39,623 nt of DNA. Origin: Bdellovibrio sp. ZAP7. GTDB lineage: Bacteria > Bdellovibrionota > UBA1018 > CAIMNF01. The stretch spans positions 1 through 39,623 of the forward strand of contig CAMCGZ010000021.1 of assembly GCA_945874535.1 (NCBI GenBank). Direction: 5' to 3'. Position 1 is the first letter of the stretch; each line of letters begins with the position of its first letter. A model generated the notes under the pieces. It did not search any database. It worked only from the letters and a program-made list of their open reading frames with translations, and was not told the DNA's origin. A program made the position numbers and the translations under genes. This document shows positions 23,222 through 31,104 of this stretch, one piece after another.

Positions 23222-23924
23222 GTCCCGCCGCTTATGGGTTCTCCTGGCGTCACTCTCCCTGTCTTGTTCGGGCCCGGTGGTCAAGGATGGGGGTGGCGTG
23301 CGACACGAAGTCCGTCGAATCGATCTCACCCGGGTCCGGTTTCATCGGCCGCCCCTCATACCGGTAGCTCCCGGGGAGCTTGAGGAGTCCACTCGGAGAG
23401 ATGAGGTCCGTTCGTGTATCCGTCCGGGGGTTCTCTGGTCTGATTTGGTGAACCGTCATGAGGAAATCGGAAAATGCCTCGGAAGTCTCCAGTCGGGGAT
23501 GGCCAATTACCGGCTCGTGAAGCAGGCTTCGCTCGAGCTCGTGTACGAGCCCGATTCCGAGAAAGAAGAGTCCTGCCTGGCCCGGGTGTTGCCGAGGATT
23601 CCTTTGCCCCGGGAGTTCTATTTTTATGCCCAGACGGAGCCATCGGGGGATCTCGAAGTCCTTTCGCTCAGTCTGGATCCGAAAAACCGCGCTTGGATCG
23701 ACTGGGAATTTCTGACACCTCGCCCGAGAATCCGTTTTCCGGTTCCTCCCTCCCGTGAGATTCGTAATGCCCGCGATCTCGAAGCCTGGTTGCTGACCTG
23801 GGTTTTTTCTTTGTTTTTCCCCGATGAAGGCCCGATCCGTGCCAGCTATATGCCCGAGTTCGATGCGAATTCCTGTTTTGACGGGCAGCGAAACCCCGGA
23901 GTTCCGGGGGTCTTTTGGCCTTGA
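23208..23924 (+). CDS. Predicted lipoprotein of unknown function
   Basis: The ATG at 23208 gives a short basic N-terminus (MRGLESRRL), a hydrophobic core and the lipobox LSLSCSG, so the mature protein would be a diacylated lipoprotein of about 215 residues. It overlaps plsC by 14 bp. Four further cysteines occur (in RSCIRP, GKCLGS, ESCLAR and NSCFDG). The sequence is rich in Arg, Pro and acidic residues, with a strand-rich middle (REFYFYAQTEP...LEVLSLSLDP). No family is recognised. Export to the periplasm or inner face of the outer membrane is expected. Confidence 0.72.
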   Translation: MRGLESRRLWVLLASLSLSCSGPVVKDGGGVRHEVRRIDLTRVRFHRPPLIPVAPGELEESTRRDEVRSCIRPGVLWSDLVNRHEEIGKCLGSLQSGMANYRLVKQASLELVYEPDSEKEESCLARVLPRIPLPREFYFYAQTEPSGDLEVLSLSLDPKNRAWIDWEFLTPRPRIRFPVPPSREIRNARDLEAWLLTWVFSLFFPDEGPIRASYMPEFDANSCFDGQRNPGVPGVFWP

Positions 23925-23959
23925 CGGAGATTGTTCTCCTTGGCTACGCTCGCGGGACT

Positions 23960-24259
23960 ATGACGACTTGGGTGATCATCAGTTGGGTGTTTGTGGCAAT
24001 TCTGACCGCGGTGAACGTTTTCGTATTCTTGAAGCTCAAAAAGGCTTCTGAACAAATGATGAAGATGGCGTTCCCCGGATCCAAAAACATGAACGATGCC
24101 ATGGGCCAGATGCAAAAAATGATGAGCGGTGCCGGTGGTATGCCGCCGAATCTGGGTGCTTTGATGGGCCAGATGAACAATCCCCAGATGCAGGCTCAAA
24201 TGAAAGCGGCCATGGACATGCTGGCAAAAATGCAGCAAGGATCAAAGGGACGTCGCTAA
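23960..24259 (+). CDS. Small single-span membrane protein with Met/Gln-rich tail
   Basis: The ATG at 23960 gives 99 residues; an in-frame TTG 45 bases earlier is less likely. One membrane segment (residues 4-25) is followed by KLKK, which predicts a cytoplasmic C-terminal tail. That tail is extraordinarily methionine-rich (17 Met in the whole protein), with segments such as NMNDAMGQMQKMM and NNPQMQAQMKAAMDM. Its NPQM pattern recalls the amphipathic STI1/Hop or SRP54 M-type helices that hold hydrophobic peptides, but I cannot assign a family. The 3' end overlaps the DTW gene on the opposite strand by 18 bp. Confidence 0.68.
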   Translation: MTTWVIISWVFVAILTAVNVFVFLKLKKASEQMMKMAFPGSKNMNDAMGQMQKMMSGAGGMPPNLGALMGQMNNPQMQAQMKAAMDMLAKMQQGSKGRR

Positions 24260-24838
24260 TTTCCCTAAGGCATCTGAAAAGCGGCTCTTGAGAGCCGCTT
24301 CGATGCCGGGATCGAGTCCCAAGAATGAAAGGGTCTCTGCCGCTGCTTCGAGCGTGGAGACGCATTCGGGTCGGGGTTCTTTGCGGATATTTCCGTAACG
24401 GGATTTCTCTTTTGGAATGATGTAAATTCTTTTCGTCTTCAGGAGCCAGGCGTTTCTCCACCAAAGAGTTTTTGCCTGGGCCCAGGTTCCATCCAGGAGG
24501 ATCAGTCCGCCGATTTCAGGTGCTTCGGGCGGATCTTTGGGGTTCCCTTTTTTGTCGAGGTAGTAGATTCCCGGATCAAGCCGGCCACCCGTTTCGGAAT
24601 GTTTTTTGGTGCCCAGGTACAGGGTGTGCCACAGTGCCGGACGGGCCAGGTCTGGATGGTCTTCGATGCCTTTCCAACCTTTCAGGGCCTGGGGAAGGCT
24701 CCTCCAAGAAAGCCCTGTTGCCACATGGCAGGGTTCCAGCAGAGAGGTCATCAGGGCTGCCGAACCGGCTTCCTTGTCCTTTCGCGAAGGCTCCTGTGGA
24801 TGCTGGAGGATCAGAACCGGGACCGGGATCTTGAACAT
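24242..24838 (-). CDS. DTW-domain protein, probable tRNA-uridine aminocarboxypropyltransferase
   Basis: This 198-residue protein belongs to the DTW family (TapT/YfiP), which adds the 3-amino-3-carboxypropyl group of SAM to uridine in tRNA. The hallmark is ILLDGTWAQAKTLW near residues 112-125. The N-terminal VLILQHPQEPSRKDKEAGSA near residues 8-27 matches the HPxE...(S)A segment of the family. The N-terminal Cys-rich zinc motif found in longer members is absent, so this is a short form. It has a promoter 6 nt before the ATG and is divergent from the next gene across 64 bp. The specific tRNA position modified is inferred from the family only. Confidence 0.82.
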   Translation of the reverse strand: MFKIPVPVLILQHPQEPSRKDKEAGSAALMTSLLEPCHVATGLSWRSLPQALKGWKGIEDHPDLARPALWHTLYLGTKKHSETGGRLDPGIYYLDKKGNPKDPPEAPEIGGLILLDGTWAQAKTLWWRNAWLLKTKRIYIIPKEKSRYGNIRKEPRPECVSTLEAAAETLSFLGLDPGIEAALKSRFSDALGKLATSL

Positions 24839-24844
24839 GGCATG

Positions 24845-24873
24845 GTTTTACCGATTTCAGCCTTCTCAGTCCA
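24845..24873 (-). promoter_or_regulatory. Leaderless-type promoter of the DTW gene
   Basis: The minus strand reads TGGACT-17 bp-TAAAAC-6 nt-ATG, with CGG directly before the -10. The -35 matches four of six positions. It overlaps the -35 of the divergent plus-strand promoter. Confidence 0.58.
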
Positions 24874-24892
24874 CCCTGCTGTGAGCTATTCT
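24863..24892 (+). promoter_or_regulatory. Leaderless-type promoter of the 309-residue gene
   Basis: The sequence reads TTCTCA-18 bp-TATTCT, with the ATG 10 nt after the -10, so the leader would be about 3-4 nt. It overlaps the divergent DTW promoter, so the two genes may compete for polymerase. Confidence 0.5.
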
Positions 24893-24902
24893 CAAGATCA
24901 CC

Positions 24903-25832
24903 ATGAGTCCCGATCAAATCCTGGACCGTTTTCACGATCTCGCCCCTTGGACCCGTTTCGATGAATGGACGGGCATCTGGATGGAAATTGCCGACCGGAG
25001 CGTGTGCATCCTGTTCGGTGAGGACCAGGAGGCCGATTTCCGGATGTTGATTCTCAGAGGATCCGATCCGGCACAACGGTACCTCGGGTACCGGAGCGGG
25101 GACTGGATTCCCGAATTCGGGCTCGACTTCGCCACTACCGATGGAATCCGGGTGGAAATATTAGAAGACCAGGTCGAACGCTACGAATCCTGCCGTCCCG
25201 GACTCCCTCCCGAGCCTCTCCGTCTCGACGAGAAGCAACTCTTGTTCGAGGTCCTCGACGGGATCAATTTCCTCGTGGGGCGGTTGGATGACGAGAAAAT
25301 TCCTGTTCTCGGCGAGACCGAGGATTACTGTTACCACCTCTGGAAGGTGGCAGGAACCTGGAGAGCCGAAGTGAAGGAATTCCCGGAGGAGGTATTCTCG
25401 CGTTTCGATCCGATCGAAGTGCAGGAATCCCGTATCCAACGGATTCAAGTCGCGAAGCTTCCCCAGGATGGTGTTTGGGAAGCCTCACCGTTTTTTCTCC
25501 CGGCGACCCGCTTTCAGGGTAATCAGGAGGTCTTTGTCCAGTGTGCTGCCGTGGCGGAGCGAGGTATGGGATTGCTCGGTCTCGTGACTCTCGAAGCCCA
25601 TGCCAGTCCCGAGCAGGAGACTGCCGAGGCGATTTTAGGCTCGATCGAGCAGCAGAAGAGATTGCCTCATTTTCTCGTGGTCAAAGAGGAGCGCTTGGCA
25701 GAGCGCTTGCTCCCCCTGGTCCAACGGCTCGGAATCCAACTTCGCTTGAGAAAACGACTCCGCGAACTGGAGGAGATCCGCGAAGGCATGATCGACGAGT
25801 TTCCGGATGAGGACAACGAAGGTTCAGCCTGA
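24903..25832 (+). CDS. Conserved-looking protein resembling DUF7309/DUF6930 pairs
   Basis: This 309-residue protein has no signal peptide or membrane segment and is probably cytoplasmic. It is acidic with a Glu/Asp-rich tail. The N-terminal half (about 1-120) has the look of DUF7309-type regions, and the C-terminal part (about 250-300; LPHFLVVKEERLAERLLPLV) resembles DUF6930, a domain often seen with SEC-C-type proteins. Both assignments are from memory of sequence style and need profile checks. Its function is unknown. It converges on the DisA_N-like gene and overlaps it by 9 bp. Confidence 0.6.
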   Translation: MSPDQILDRFHDLAPWTRFDEWTGIWMEIADRSVCILFGEDQEADFRMLILRGSDPAQRYLGYRSGDWIPEFGLDFATTDGIRVEILEDQVERYESCRPGLPPEPLRLDEKQLLFEVLDGINFLVGRLDDEKIPVLGETEDYCYHLWKVAGTWRAEVKEFPEEVFSRFDPIEVQESRIQRIQVAKLPQDGVWEASPFFLPATRFQGNQEVFVQCAAVAERGMGLLGLVTLEAHASPEQETAEAILGSIEQQKRLPHFLVVKEERLAERLLPLVQRLGIQLRLRKRLRELEEIREGMIDEFPDEDNEGSA

Positions 25833-26870
25833 GCCTCGGAAGGCCTCGAATTCACCATCTCCGTCCTGCGATTTGTACAGGACCGCATAGAGTCGGCTTC
25901 CCAGTGCTGTCTTCATCCGAAGGTAGGCCCGACTCCTCGCGCCTCCGGTCAGATCGAGGTAAGAAGTGCTCACGCCCGGATCGAGTACGAATGCGTGGTA
26001 GCTGACAATCCTGCCGCGTGTATCGAAGATGGTCACTCCGTCGGTTTCGAGCATATTACGGATCAGATTGGAGTATGCAAAAAGAGCACTCGTGGTTTCC
26101 GACGATTTCTTCATCAGATGCGAGTGCAGCACTTTTACTGGGTCCAAGGGGGGATGGAGGTGGATTCCATCCTTCAGCAATTCGGGGGGTGGGTGACCGG
26201 CCTCGAGGACTGCGATCAGACACCCGTGGGGCCCTGTGAAAAGGGCTTCCATGATTTTCTCGTAAAATCTGCGAAGCTTGTTCCGGAGCGGAGGGGGCAC
26301 ATCGCGGGAAACGGCCTTTGAAACCGACTGGATGAGCAGAGCGGGATGGTCCCGCTTCTCTTTCTTGCCGGAGGTGTCGAAGTAAATCACCGGTCCTCCG
26401 TAGGCGCGGATCTCAACCACCGACTCGCCCGACCTCTGCACCCCGATCAAAAGTGTGGTGGGTTCAGTGAGGGTCCGAAGTCGATGAAAGCTCGGCTCGT
26501 TCAAGGGAGACGGAGAGTTTCTAAAAATGCCGTAATGGATCCTGTTCTTGTCCATCAGCAGGTAGACCGACCAGTCACGATCGCGGGTGAGGGCCCCGCA
26601 GGACTTCAAAGCTTTCTTGACGGTGATGGAATGGATGGGGCCGTCGCCGATGGGGATGGGATCGGCTCCCTTCAAGCGGCTCTGGATTTCTCCCAAGTCC
26701 GACATGAGGAACACATCCGGTGCTTTTCCGGAGCCCTCTTCGCGGAATCCGACCACACCGAGTACCACCTCGAGTAGAAGTTCACGGAAGAGTTTCGGAA
26801 TGCGAAACTCCCGCTGTTGGTTTTCGATCAATACTTCCAGGGTCTGCCTGGGCGAACCGAATACAGCCAT
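25824..26870 (-). CDS. Protein with divergent DisA_N-like (diadenylate cyclase) C-terminal domain
   Basis: This 348-residue cytoplasmic protein ends with a segment that lines up with the DAC nucleotidyltransferase core. D277-G278-V279 (TDGVTIFD) stands for the catalytic DGA motif. GGARSRAYL (309-317) stands for the GTRHRAA motif. LYAVLYKSQDGDGEF at the end stands for the family's final strand (SEETG). The first 240 residues may be a sensor domain of the kind described in DACN-type proteins. DAC enzymes make cyclic di-AMP from ATP. The catalytic Asp is kept, but TRHR is changed to ARSR, so activity is uncertain. Nothing nearby looks like a c-di-AMP phosphodiesterase or effector. A leaderless-type promoter lies upstream. 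Confidence 0.55.
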   Translation of the reverse strand: MAVFGSPRQTLEVLIENQQREFRIPKLFRELLLEVVLGVVGFREEGSGKAPDVFLMSDLGEIQSRLKGADPIPIGDGPIHSITVKKALKSCGALTRDRDWSVYLLMDKNRIHYGIFRNSPSPLNEPSFHRLRTLTEPTTLLIGVQRSGESVVEIRAYGGPVIYFDTSGKKEKRDHPALLIQSVSKAVSRDVPPPLRNKLRRFYEKIMEALFTGPHGCLIAVLEAGHPPPELLKDGIHLHPPLDPVKVLHSHLMKKSSETTSALFAYSNLIRNMLETDGVTIFDTRGRIVSYHAFVLDPGVSTSYLDLTGGARSRAYLRMKTALGSRLYAVLYKSQDGDGEFEAFRGSG

Positions 26871-26878
26871 CGGCGCGG

Positions 26879-26907
26879 ACTGTATTGGGAAAGTTCCGGG
26901 TTGAAAA
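26879..26907 (-). promoter_or_regulatory. Candidate promoter of the DisA_N-like gene
   Basis: The minus strand reads TTTTCA-17 bp-TACAGT-8 nt-ATG. Both hexamers match four or more positions, and there is no ribosome-binding site. Confidence 0.45.
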
Positions 26908-26912
26908 GGCCG

Positions 26913-26933
26913 GGCGGGTTAACTCGACCCGTC
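26913..26933 (-). terminator. Possible weak terminator of tRNA-Ala
   Basis: On the minus strand a 7-bp stem GACGGGT/ACCCGCC (one G-T pair) has a 7-nt loop and is followed after 5 nt by TTTT. It lies 9 bp beyond the 3' end of tRNA-Ala. The U-tract is short and displaced, so the call is tentative. Confidence 0.35.
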
Positions 26934-26941
26934 TGAAAAAA

Positions 26942-27017
26942 TGGTGGAGGTACACGGATTCGAACCGAGGACCTTTTCCATGCCATGGAAACGCTCTACC
27001 AACTGAGCTATACCCCC
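26942..27017 (-). tRNA. tRNA-Ala(GGC)
   Basis: A 76-nt cloverleaf on the minus strand with encoded CCA. The acceptor stem GGGGGTA/TACCTCC contains the G3-U70 wobble that identifies alanine tRNA; the discriminator is A. The anticodon stem TTTCC/GGAAA encloses ATGGCAT, giving anticodon GGC. The T-arm carries GGTTCGAATCC. Confidence 0.97.
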
Positions 27018-27113
27018 ACAACGGTGATCGAATGTCATGAAACGTACCCGACTCCTTTTCATTCTGCAAGTCATCTGATGATGGCGGGTCGAGTCATTTC
27101 GCAGCGGGTTGTC

Positions 27114-27142
27114 TTGCGAATCCGGCATTCCTCTGGAACAAT
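27114..27142 (+). promoter_or_regulatory. Candidate promoter of the enolase operon
   Basis: The sequence reads TTGCGA-17 bp-AACAAT. Transcription would start about 18 nt before the enolase ATG, leaving room for the AGGAG ribosome-binding site at 27155-27159. This is one of the few leadered units in the window. Confidence 0.45.
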
Positions 27143-27166
27143 CGAACGACAGGCAGGAGTTCAGTG

Positions 27167-28501
27167 ATGCTAAAAATCGATCAGGTCGTTTCTCGTGAAG
27201 TTCTCGATTCCCGGGGTTACCCCACGGTGGAAGTCGAGCTCATTTCAGGTTCCATCCGAGCTTCGGCTATCGTTCCATCCGGTGCTTCCACCGGGGAGGG
27301 CGAGGCGCTCGAGCTCCGGGACGGGGATGCCAAACGTTATCTCGGTAAGGGAGTGCTGAAGGCTCTGGCCCATGTCGATCGTGAAATCGCTCCGGCCATT
27401 GTCGGGAGGGAGTTCCACAATCAAGCCATTTTCGATGATTTGCTGCGGGATCTCGATGGCACGCCGAACAAGTCCAAGCTGGGTGCCAATTCGATTCTTC
27501 CGGTGAGTATGGCTTTTGCCCGGTTGCATGCTTTGAATCTCGACGCGAGCCGGATCCATCCGCTGGCACTCACCGAGCACCTGGCCGGTCTTTTCGGATC
27601 GCGGGGCGTGACCCTTCCTGTCCCTCTGATGAATGTGTTCAATGGGGGCAAACATGCTGACAACGGCATCGCCATCCAGGAGTTCATGATCATTCCTGTG
27701 GGATTCGATCGTTTTTCCGAGGCATTGAGAGCCGGAGTGGAAGTGTTCCATTCTTTGAAGAAGATTCTTCACAAGCGCGGTCTCACCACGGCTGTAGGAG
27801 ATGAAGGGGGCTTCGCTCCCAAGCTCGGAGTCGAGGCCGAGGCCGGCCCCGGATCGCATGAGAAAGTCCTGACTCTCCTTCTGGACGCGATTGAAACCGC
27901 AGGCTATCGGGCCGGGTCCCAGATCGCATTGGCTCTGGATTGCGCCTCCAGTGAGTTTTCGAAAAAAGACGGGAACGGATGCGTTTATCAATTCGAAGGG
28001 GCGCCCCGGACCTCCGCGGACATGGTCCAGTTGTACGAGAAGTGGGTTTCCCAGTACCCGATCCTGTCGATCGAAGACGGTCTCGCCGAACACGATTGGG
28101 AGGGTTGGAAATTGCTCACGACCCGTCTAGGAAGCCGGATTCAGTTGGTGGGTGACGACCTGTTCGTGACCAATCCCGAGTACCTGAAAAAAGGGATCGA
28201 GCGGGGGGTTGCCAACTCCTTGCTCGTGAAGCTGAACCAGATCGGCACTGTGACAGAAACTCTCGAAGCCATGCGCATGGCTCAACATTCGAATTACACC
28301 ACGGTCATTTCCCACCGGAGCGGTGAAAGCGAGGACAGTTTCATCGCGGATCTGGCAGTGGCATCCGATGCAGGTCAGATCAAGACCGGGTCTGCGTCCC
28401 GGACCGACCGACTCGCCAAGTACAATCAGCTGATTCGCCTTGAACAAGCCCTGGGGACCCGTGCTAAATTCAGAGGTAGGGAGACATTCAAGTCCTGGTG
28501 A
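27167..28501 (+). CDS. eno: Enolase
   Basis: This 444-residue glycolytic enzyme converts 2-phosphoglycerate to phosphoenolpyruvate in the cytoplasm. All expected active-site segments are present in order: [17 protein letters not shown] near 38, the E in [24 protein letters not shown] (metal Asp), [11 protein letters not shown] (metal Glu), VGDDLFVTN (metal Asp), [10 protein letters not shown] and [18 protein letters not shown] (catalytic and substrate lysines). The ATG at 27167 has AGGAG 7 nt upstream; a GTG directly before it is less likely. The following FtsB-like gene overlaps its stop codon, the same eno-ftsB order seen in many proteobacteria. Confidence 0.97.
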   Translation: MLKIDQVVSREVLDSRGYPTVEVELISGSIRASAIVPSGASTGEGEALELRDGDAKRYLGKGVLKALAHVDREIAPAIVGREFHNQAIFDDLLRDLDGTPNKSKLGANSILPVSMAFARLHALNLDASRIHPLALTEHLAGLFGSRGVTLPVPLMNVFNGGKHADNGIAIQEFMIIPVGFDRFSEALRAGVEVFHSLKKILHKRGLTTAVGDEGGFAPKLGVEAEAGPGSHEKVLTLLLDAIETAGYRAGSQIALALDCASSEFSKKDGNGCVYQFEGAPRTSADMVQLYEKWVSQYPILSIEDGLAEHDWEGWKLLTTRLGSRIQLVGDDLFVTNPEYLKKGIERGVANSLLVKLNQIGTVTETLEAMRMAQHSNYTTVISHRSGESEDSFIADLAVASDAGQIKTGSASRTDRLAKYNQLIRLEQALGTRAKFRGRETFKSW

Positions 28502-28800
28502 GCTTGCGTAAAAAGATCGACATCAACCGTATTTGGCTCGGGTTCTTCGGGGTTTGGCTCATTTTGCTCAGTGGTCTCCTCGATTTCTGGTTGAAGAGTC
28601 CGGGATTGAAGCAGTGGTACCGGGTCGCATCAGCTCTTTCGGATCGCCATCAGGAAATTGGCGTCATCGAGGACAGATCCACCACGCTCCAACACGTCGC
28701 TCGTGAGCTCGAATCCAATCCGCTGGCTCAGGAACGCGAAGTGAGAAAAGTACTCGGGTATTTGGGCGAGCAAGAAGCCGTTTTTGAATTTTATCCCTGA
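28498..28800 (+). CDS. ftsB: FtsB/DivIC-like septum formation protein
   Basis: This 100-residue bitopic protein starts with GTG at 28498, overlapping the enolase stop (GTGA). A basic N-terminus (RKKIDINR) precedes one membrane segment (about 12-29), then a helical, coiled-coil-like stretch. The ending [25 protein letters not shown] matches in shape the family's conserved NPxYIExxARExLGxxxPGE end (shown here in part: [13 protein letters not shown]). FtsB links early and late division proteins together with FtsL and FtsQ. The small size, membrane topology and position after enolase support the call despite low similarity. Confidence 0.82.
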   Translation: MSLRKKIDINRIWLGFFGVWLILLSGLLDFWLKSPGLKQWYRVASALSDRHQEIGVIEDRSTTLQHVARELESNPLAQEREVRKVLGYLGEQEAVFEFYP

Positions 28801-28816
28801 TGGTGCGTTTCGTTGT

Positions 28817-28846
28817 TTGACAGTGCGCCTCGATTTCCGTCAAAAT
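28817..28846 (+). promoter_or_regulatory. Promoter of the cold-shock gene
   Basis: TTGACA (perfect -35) is followed after 18 bp by CAAAAT. The in-frame ATG at 28845 overlaps the -10 box and cannot be translated from this promoter, which supports the ATG at 28872. The short leader would carry GGGGAGG at 28853-28859. Confidence 0.62.
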
Positions 28847-28871
28847 GGAAGCGGGGAGGCATCAGGGGACG

Positions 28872-29075
28872 ATGCATATCGGACATGTGATGTGGTTCAA
28901 TGATTCGAAGGGATTCGGCATCATCGAGATCGAGGACGGACAAACCGTGTTCGTCCATTACAACGATATCCAGGGCGCCGGGTTCAGGAGTTTGAAACAA
29001 GGCCAGAAGGTCGAGTTCGACCTGTATGAGGATGATGCCAAGGGTTACCTGGCTCGGAATGTGATTTCCTGCTGA
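28872..29075 (+). CDS. Cold-shock domain protein
   Basis: This 67-residue protein is a single cold-shock domain that binds single-stranded RNA and DNA. The RNP1 motif is KGFGII within [11 protein letters not shown] (residues 8-18), and RNP2 is [24 protein letters not shown] is very close to the usual Csp start, which supports the ATG at 28872 over an upstream ATG that lies in the promoter. GGGGAGG lies 12 nt upstream. The central RNP2 phenylalanine/histidine pattern is normal, and the C-terminal YLARNVISC carries an uncommon final cysteine. Confidence 0.93.
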   Translation: MHIGHVMWFNDSKGFGIIEIEDGQTVFVHYNDIQGAGFRSLKQGQKVEFDLYEDDAKGYLARNVISC

Positions 29076-29110
29076 AAAAAAACCCCCACCCGGAGGACTC
29101 GGGCAGGGGT
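29075..29110 (-). terminator. Intrinsic terminator of the Gly/Met/Asn-rich lipoprotein gene
   Basis: On the minus strand a hairpin with ACCCC/GGGGT outer and CCCG/CGGG inner stems (2-nt internal mismatch, 7-nt loop) is followed by a run of eight T. It lies 38 bp past the stop codon of the minus-strand lipoprotein gene. The hairpin could also help end the cold-shock transcript, but the U-tract serves only the minus strand. It is the only convincing rho-independent terminator I found in the window. Confidence 0.8.
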
Positions 29111-29147
29111 CTTGAGAGAGAGTTCGAGTACTTCTTTCAGAGGACGA

Positions 29148-29852
29148 TCAGAACACGAAGGGGCCGACCGGGGTTCCGCTGTTCAGGTACAGGTAGACCA
29201 GGGCGTTCAGGATCTGGCCAGTTCCGCCGGTGACGCCCATTTGGTTGGTCATTCCGCCGTAAGGATTGTAACCGCCGTAAGGATTATTCTGATTCAGAAT
29301 CAGATTCTGGTAAGCGCGGATCGCGATTGAGCTCACGCAAGGACCTGTGGTGTTGGTTGGCATTCCACCGTTTATTCCACCGTTCATTCCGGTGTTCATT
29401 CCGCCCCACATGCCGCCCGAGGCGTACATGACGGTTTGGATCACCGAAGGGGCCAATTGGATCATGCCGGTGATGTTGGCCTGACCGGATTGATTAAGGG
29501 TCGCTCCGAGCTGGAGGGTTCCGTTTCCGCTTTGCTTGGGTTGGTACTGGATCATTCCGGCACCCATGCCACCGAGGGAGGTTCCGCCCATGGCCACTTG
29601 TCCGAACTGGCCTGCGCCAGGAATATTACCGGCATAAAGCGCACCGGTGTTCATGCTGGCATTGGTCGCCGAGAATCCGAAGGATCCGGTCTGGAGCGGA
29701 ACGCATCCGCCCTGGGTCGGGATCTGGCCCGTTCCGAATCCATTGTTATTGAGACCGAACTGGTTGTAGCTCAGGGGTTGAGCGTTTTGACCGCAGGCCG
29801 ACAGAGCCAGGGCAGTCACAGCCAAACTGAAAAAGCGGGTAAAAGTTTTCAT
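29148..29852 (-). CDS. Predicted lipoprotein rich in Gly, Met, Asn and Gln
   Basis: The ATG at 29852 starts MKTFTRFFSLAVTALALSAC, a lipoprotein signal with lipobox LSAC; upstream in-frame ATGs would break the signal. The protein has 234 residues. Low-complexity parts include GGMWGGMNTGMNGGINGGM and NNPYGGYNPYGGM. A middle section (about 90-150) is strand-like and also Gly/Gln-rich. Two further cysteines may pair (in GGCVPLQ and GPCVSS). AGGAA and GAGGA precede the ATG. No family is recognised; a surface-exposed or matrix role is possible. Its own terminator lies downstream. Confidence 0.75.
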   Translation of the reverse strand: MKTFTRFFSLAVTALALSACGQNAQPLSYNQFGLNNNGFGTGQIPTQGGCVPLQTGSFGFSATNASMNTGALYAGNIPGAGQFGQVAMGGTSLGGMGAGMIQYQPKQSGNGTLQLGATLNQSGQANITGMIQLAPSVIQTVMYASGGMWGGMNTGMNGGINGGMPTNTTGPCVSSIAIRAYQNLILNQNNPYGGYNPYGGMTNQMGVTGGTGQILNALVYLYLNSGTPVGPFVF

Positions 29853-30022
29853 AGTCCTCATTTCCTTTCGCATAAATGAACTCTCTATCCAGTAAGTCTG
29901 CAAGAGGGGTGCCAATGGGTGACTGAATGAGTTTTGTGCTTTAAGTGATTGAAATCAATGCAGAATTTTTCACAAGCTGGACGGTGGTTCGCAAGAAGGG
30001 CCAGTTCGGGCCTCCTTGGAGC

Positions 30023-30037
30023 GTATAAAATTTATAC
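30023..30037. repeat. AT-rich palindrome downstream of cysK
   Basis: GTATAAA-A-TTTATAC is a perfect palindrome with 7-bp arms in an otherwise GC-richer region. It lies 36 bp past the cysK stop and 170 bp before the lipoprotein start. Three near-copies of GGGTTGATT (minus strand) lie between it and cysK. It may be an operator or a -10-like region; I see no matching regulator. Confidence 0.4.
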
Positions 30038-30073
30038 ACCTGTCGGGACTCAACCCAGGAATCAACCCAACAA

Positions 30074-31093
30074 TCAACCGAGCAGCAAGCGATCGAGAGC
30101 CGGAAAGAGATCCTCGGGTTTGGAGCTCGCATGAAGACCTTTTGAGGCAAGGAAGGTCGGATTGTAGACCTTGGAAACGTATTTCTGACCCGAGTCACAG
30201 AGGATCGAGACGACACGCTTCCCCGGACCCAGGGTCTTTGCGAGCAAGTAGGCCGCGCACAGGTTTGCCCCGGAGGACGTTCCCAGGAAGATCCCCTCTT
30301 TCTGAACGATGTAGTGAACCATGTTCAGGATCGTCTGATCGTCCACCCGGTGGGAGAGATCCACCCGGCAGGGACGGACATTGGCCGTCACCGCACCTTG
30401 GCCGATCCCCTCGGTCATGGATTCTCCGGAGCTCACTTCTGCGACTCCGCTGGTGAAGTAGGCGTGCATGGCGGATCCGACCGGATCCACGCATCCGATT
30501 TTCACGGCTGCGTTTTTTTCTTTCAGGTACATCGAGACCCCGGCGAGAGTGCCGCCGGAACCGATCGCACAAGCAAAACCGTCGACCGTGCCGTCCGTCT
30601 GATTCCAGATTTCGGGACCGGTGGTGCGGTAGTGAGCCAGGTAATTCGCTTCGTTCTCGAACTGGTTGATGTAGTAAGCGCCTTCTTCTTCGGCAATCCG
30701 TGCGGCGATGATCCGGTAGTTCTTGGGATCAGGATAGGGGGCGGGAGGCACCACGATCACCTCGGCACCCATGCCCCGGAGCGTATCGACCTTCTCTTGA
30801 GACTGAGTGCTCGGCACCAGAAGCTTCACTCGATAGCCTTTGATGTTTCCGATGAGCGCAAGACCGATCCCGGTGTTTCCGGCGGTTCCTTCGATGATGA
30901 CCGAGCCGGGACGGATCAGGCCTTTCTTCTCGGCATCCTCGATCATTCCGAGGGCGGCCCGGTCCTTGACCGAACCTCCGGGGTTCATGAATTCCGCCTT
31001 TCCATAGATCTCACATCCGGTCAGATCGGACAGAGACTTGAGATAGATCAGGGGAGTGTTGCCGATGCTGGCGATAAAATCCTTTTTTTCCAT
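30074..31093 (-). CDS. cysK: Cysteine synthase (PLP-dependent, CysK/CBS family)
   Basis: This 339-residue fold-type II PLP enzyme would make cysteine from O-acetylserine and sulfide. The ATG at 31093 has AGGAA just upstream; longer in-frame starts reach into the upstream gene. The family signature is complete: IGNTPLIYL at residues 9-17, the PLP lysine in NPGGSVKDRAA near 43, EGTAGNTGIGLA near 73, the phosphate-binding GSGGTLAG near 180, and GTSSGAN near 270. Cystathionine beta-synthase-like or CysM-like specificity cannot be excluded. It starts 11 bp after the UppP-like gene and is probably co-transcribed with it. Confidence 0.9.
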   Translation of the reverse strand: MEKKDFIASIGNTPLIYLKSLSDLTGCEIYGKAEFMNPGGSVKDRAALGMIEDAEKKGLIRPGSVIIEGTAGNTGIGLALIGNIKGYRVKLLVPSTQSQEKVDTLRGMGAEVIVVPPAPYPDPKNYRIIAARIAEEEGAYYINQFENEANYLAHYRTTGPEIWNQTDGTVDGFACAIGSGGTLAGVSMYLKEKNAAVKIGCVDPVGSAMHAYFTSGVAEVSSGESMTEGIGQGAVTANVRPCRVDLSHRVDDQTILNMVHYIVQKEGIFLGTSSGANLCAAYLLAKTLGPGKRVVSILCDSGQKYVSKVYNPTFLASKGLHASSKPEDLFPALDRLLLG

Positions 31094-31104
31094 GGTTCCT
31101 TTCC

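Noticed and set aside
28845-28871. Upstream ATG for the cold-shock protein
   Set aside because: It overlaps the -10 box, has no RBS, and the extra nine residues are not part of the cold-shock fold.
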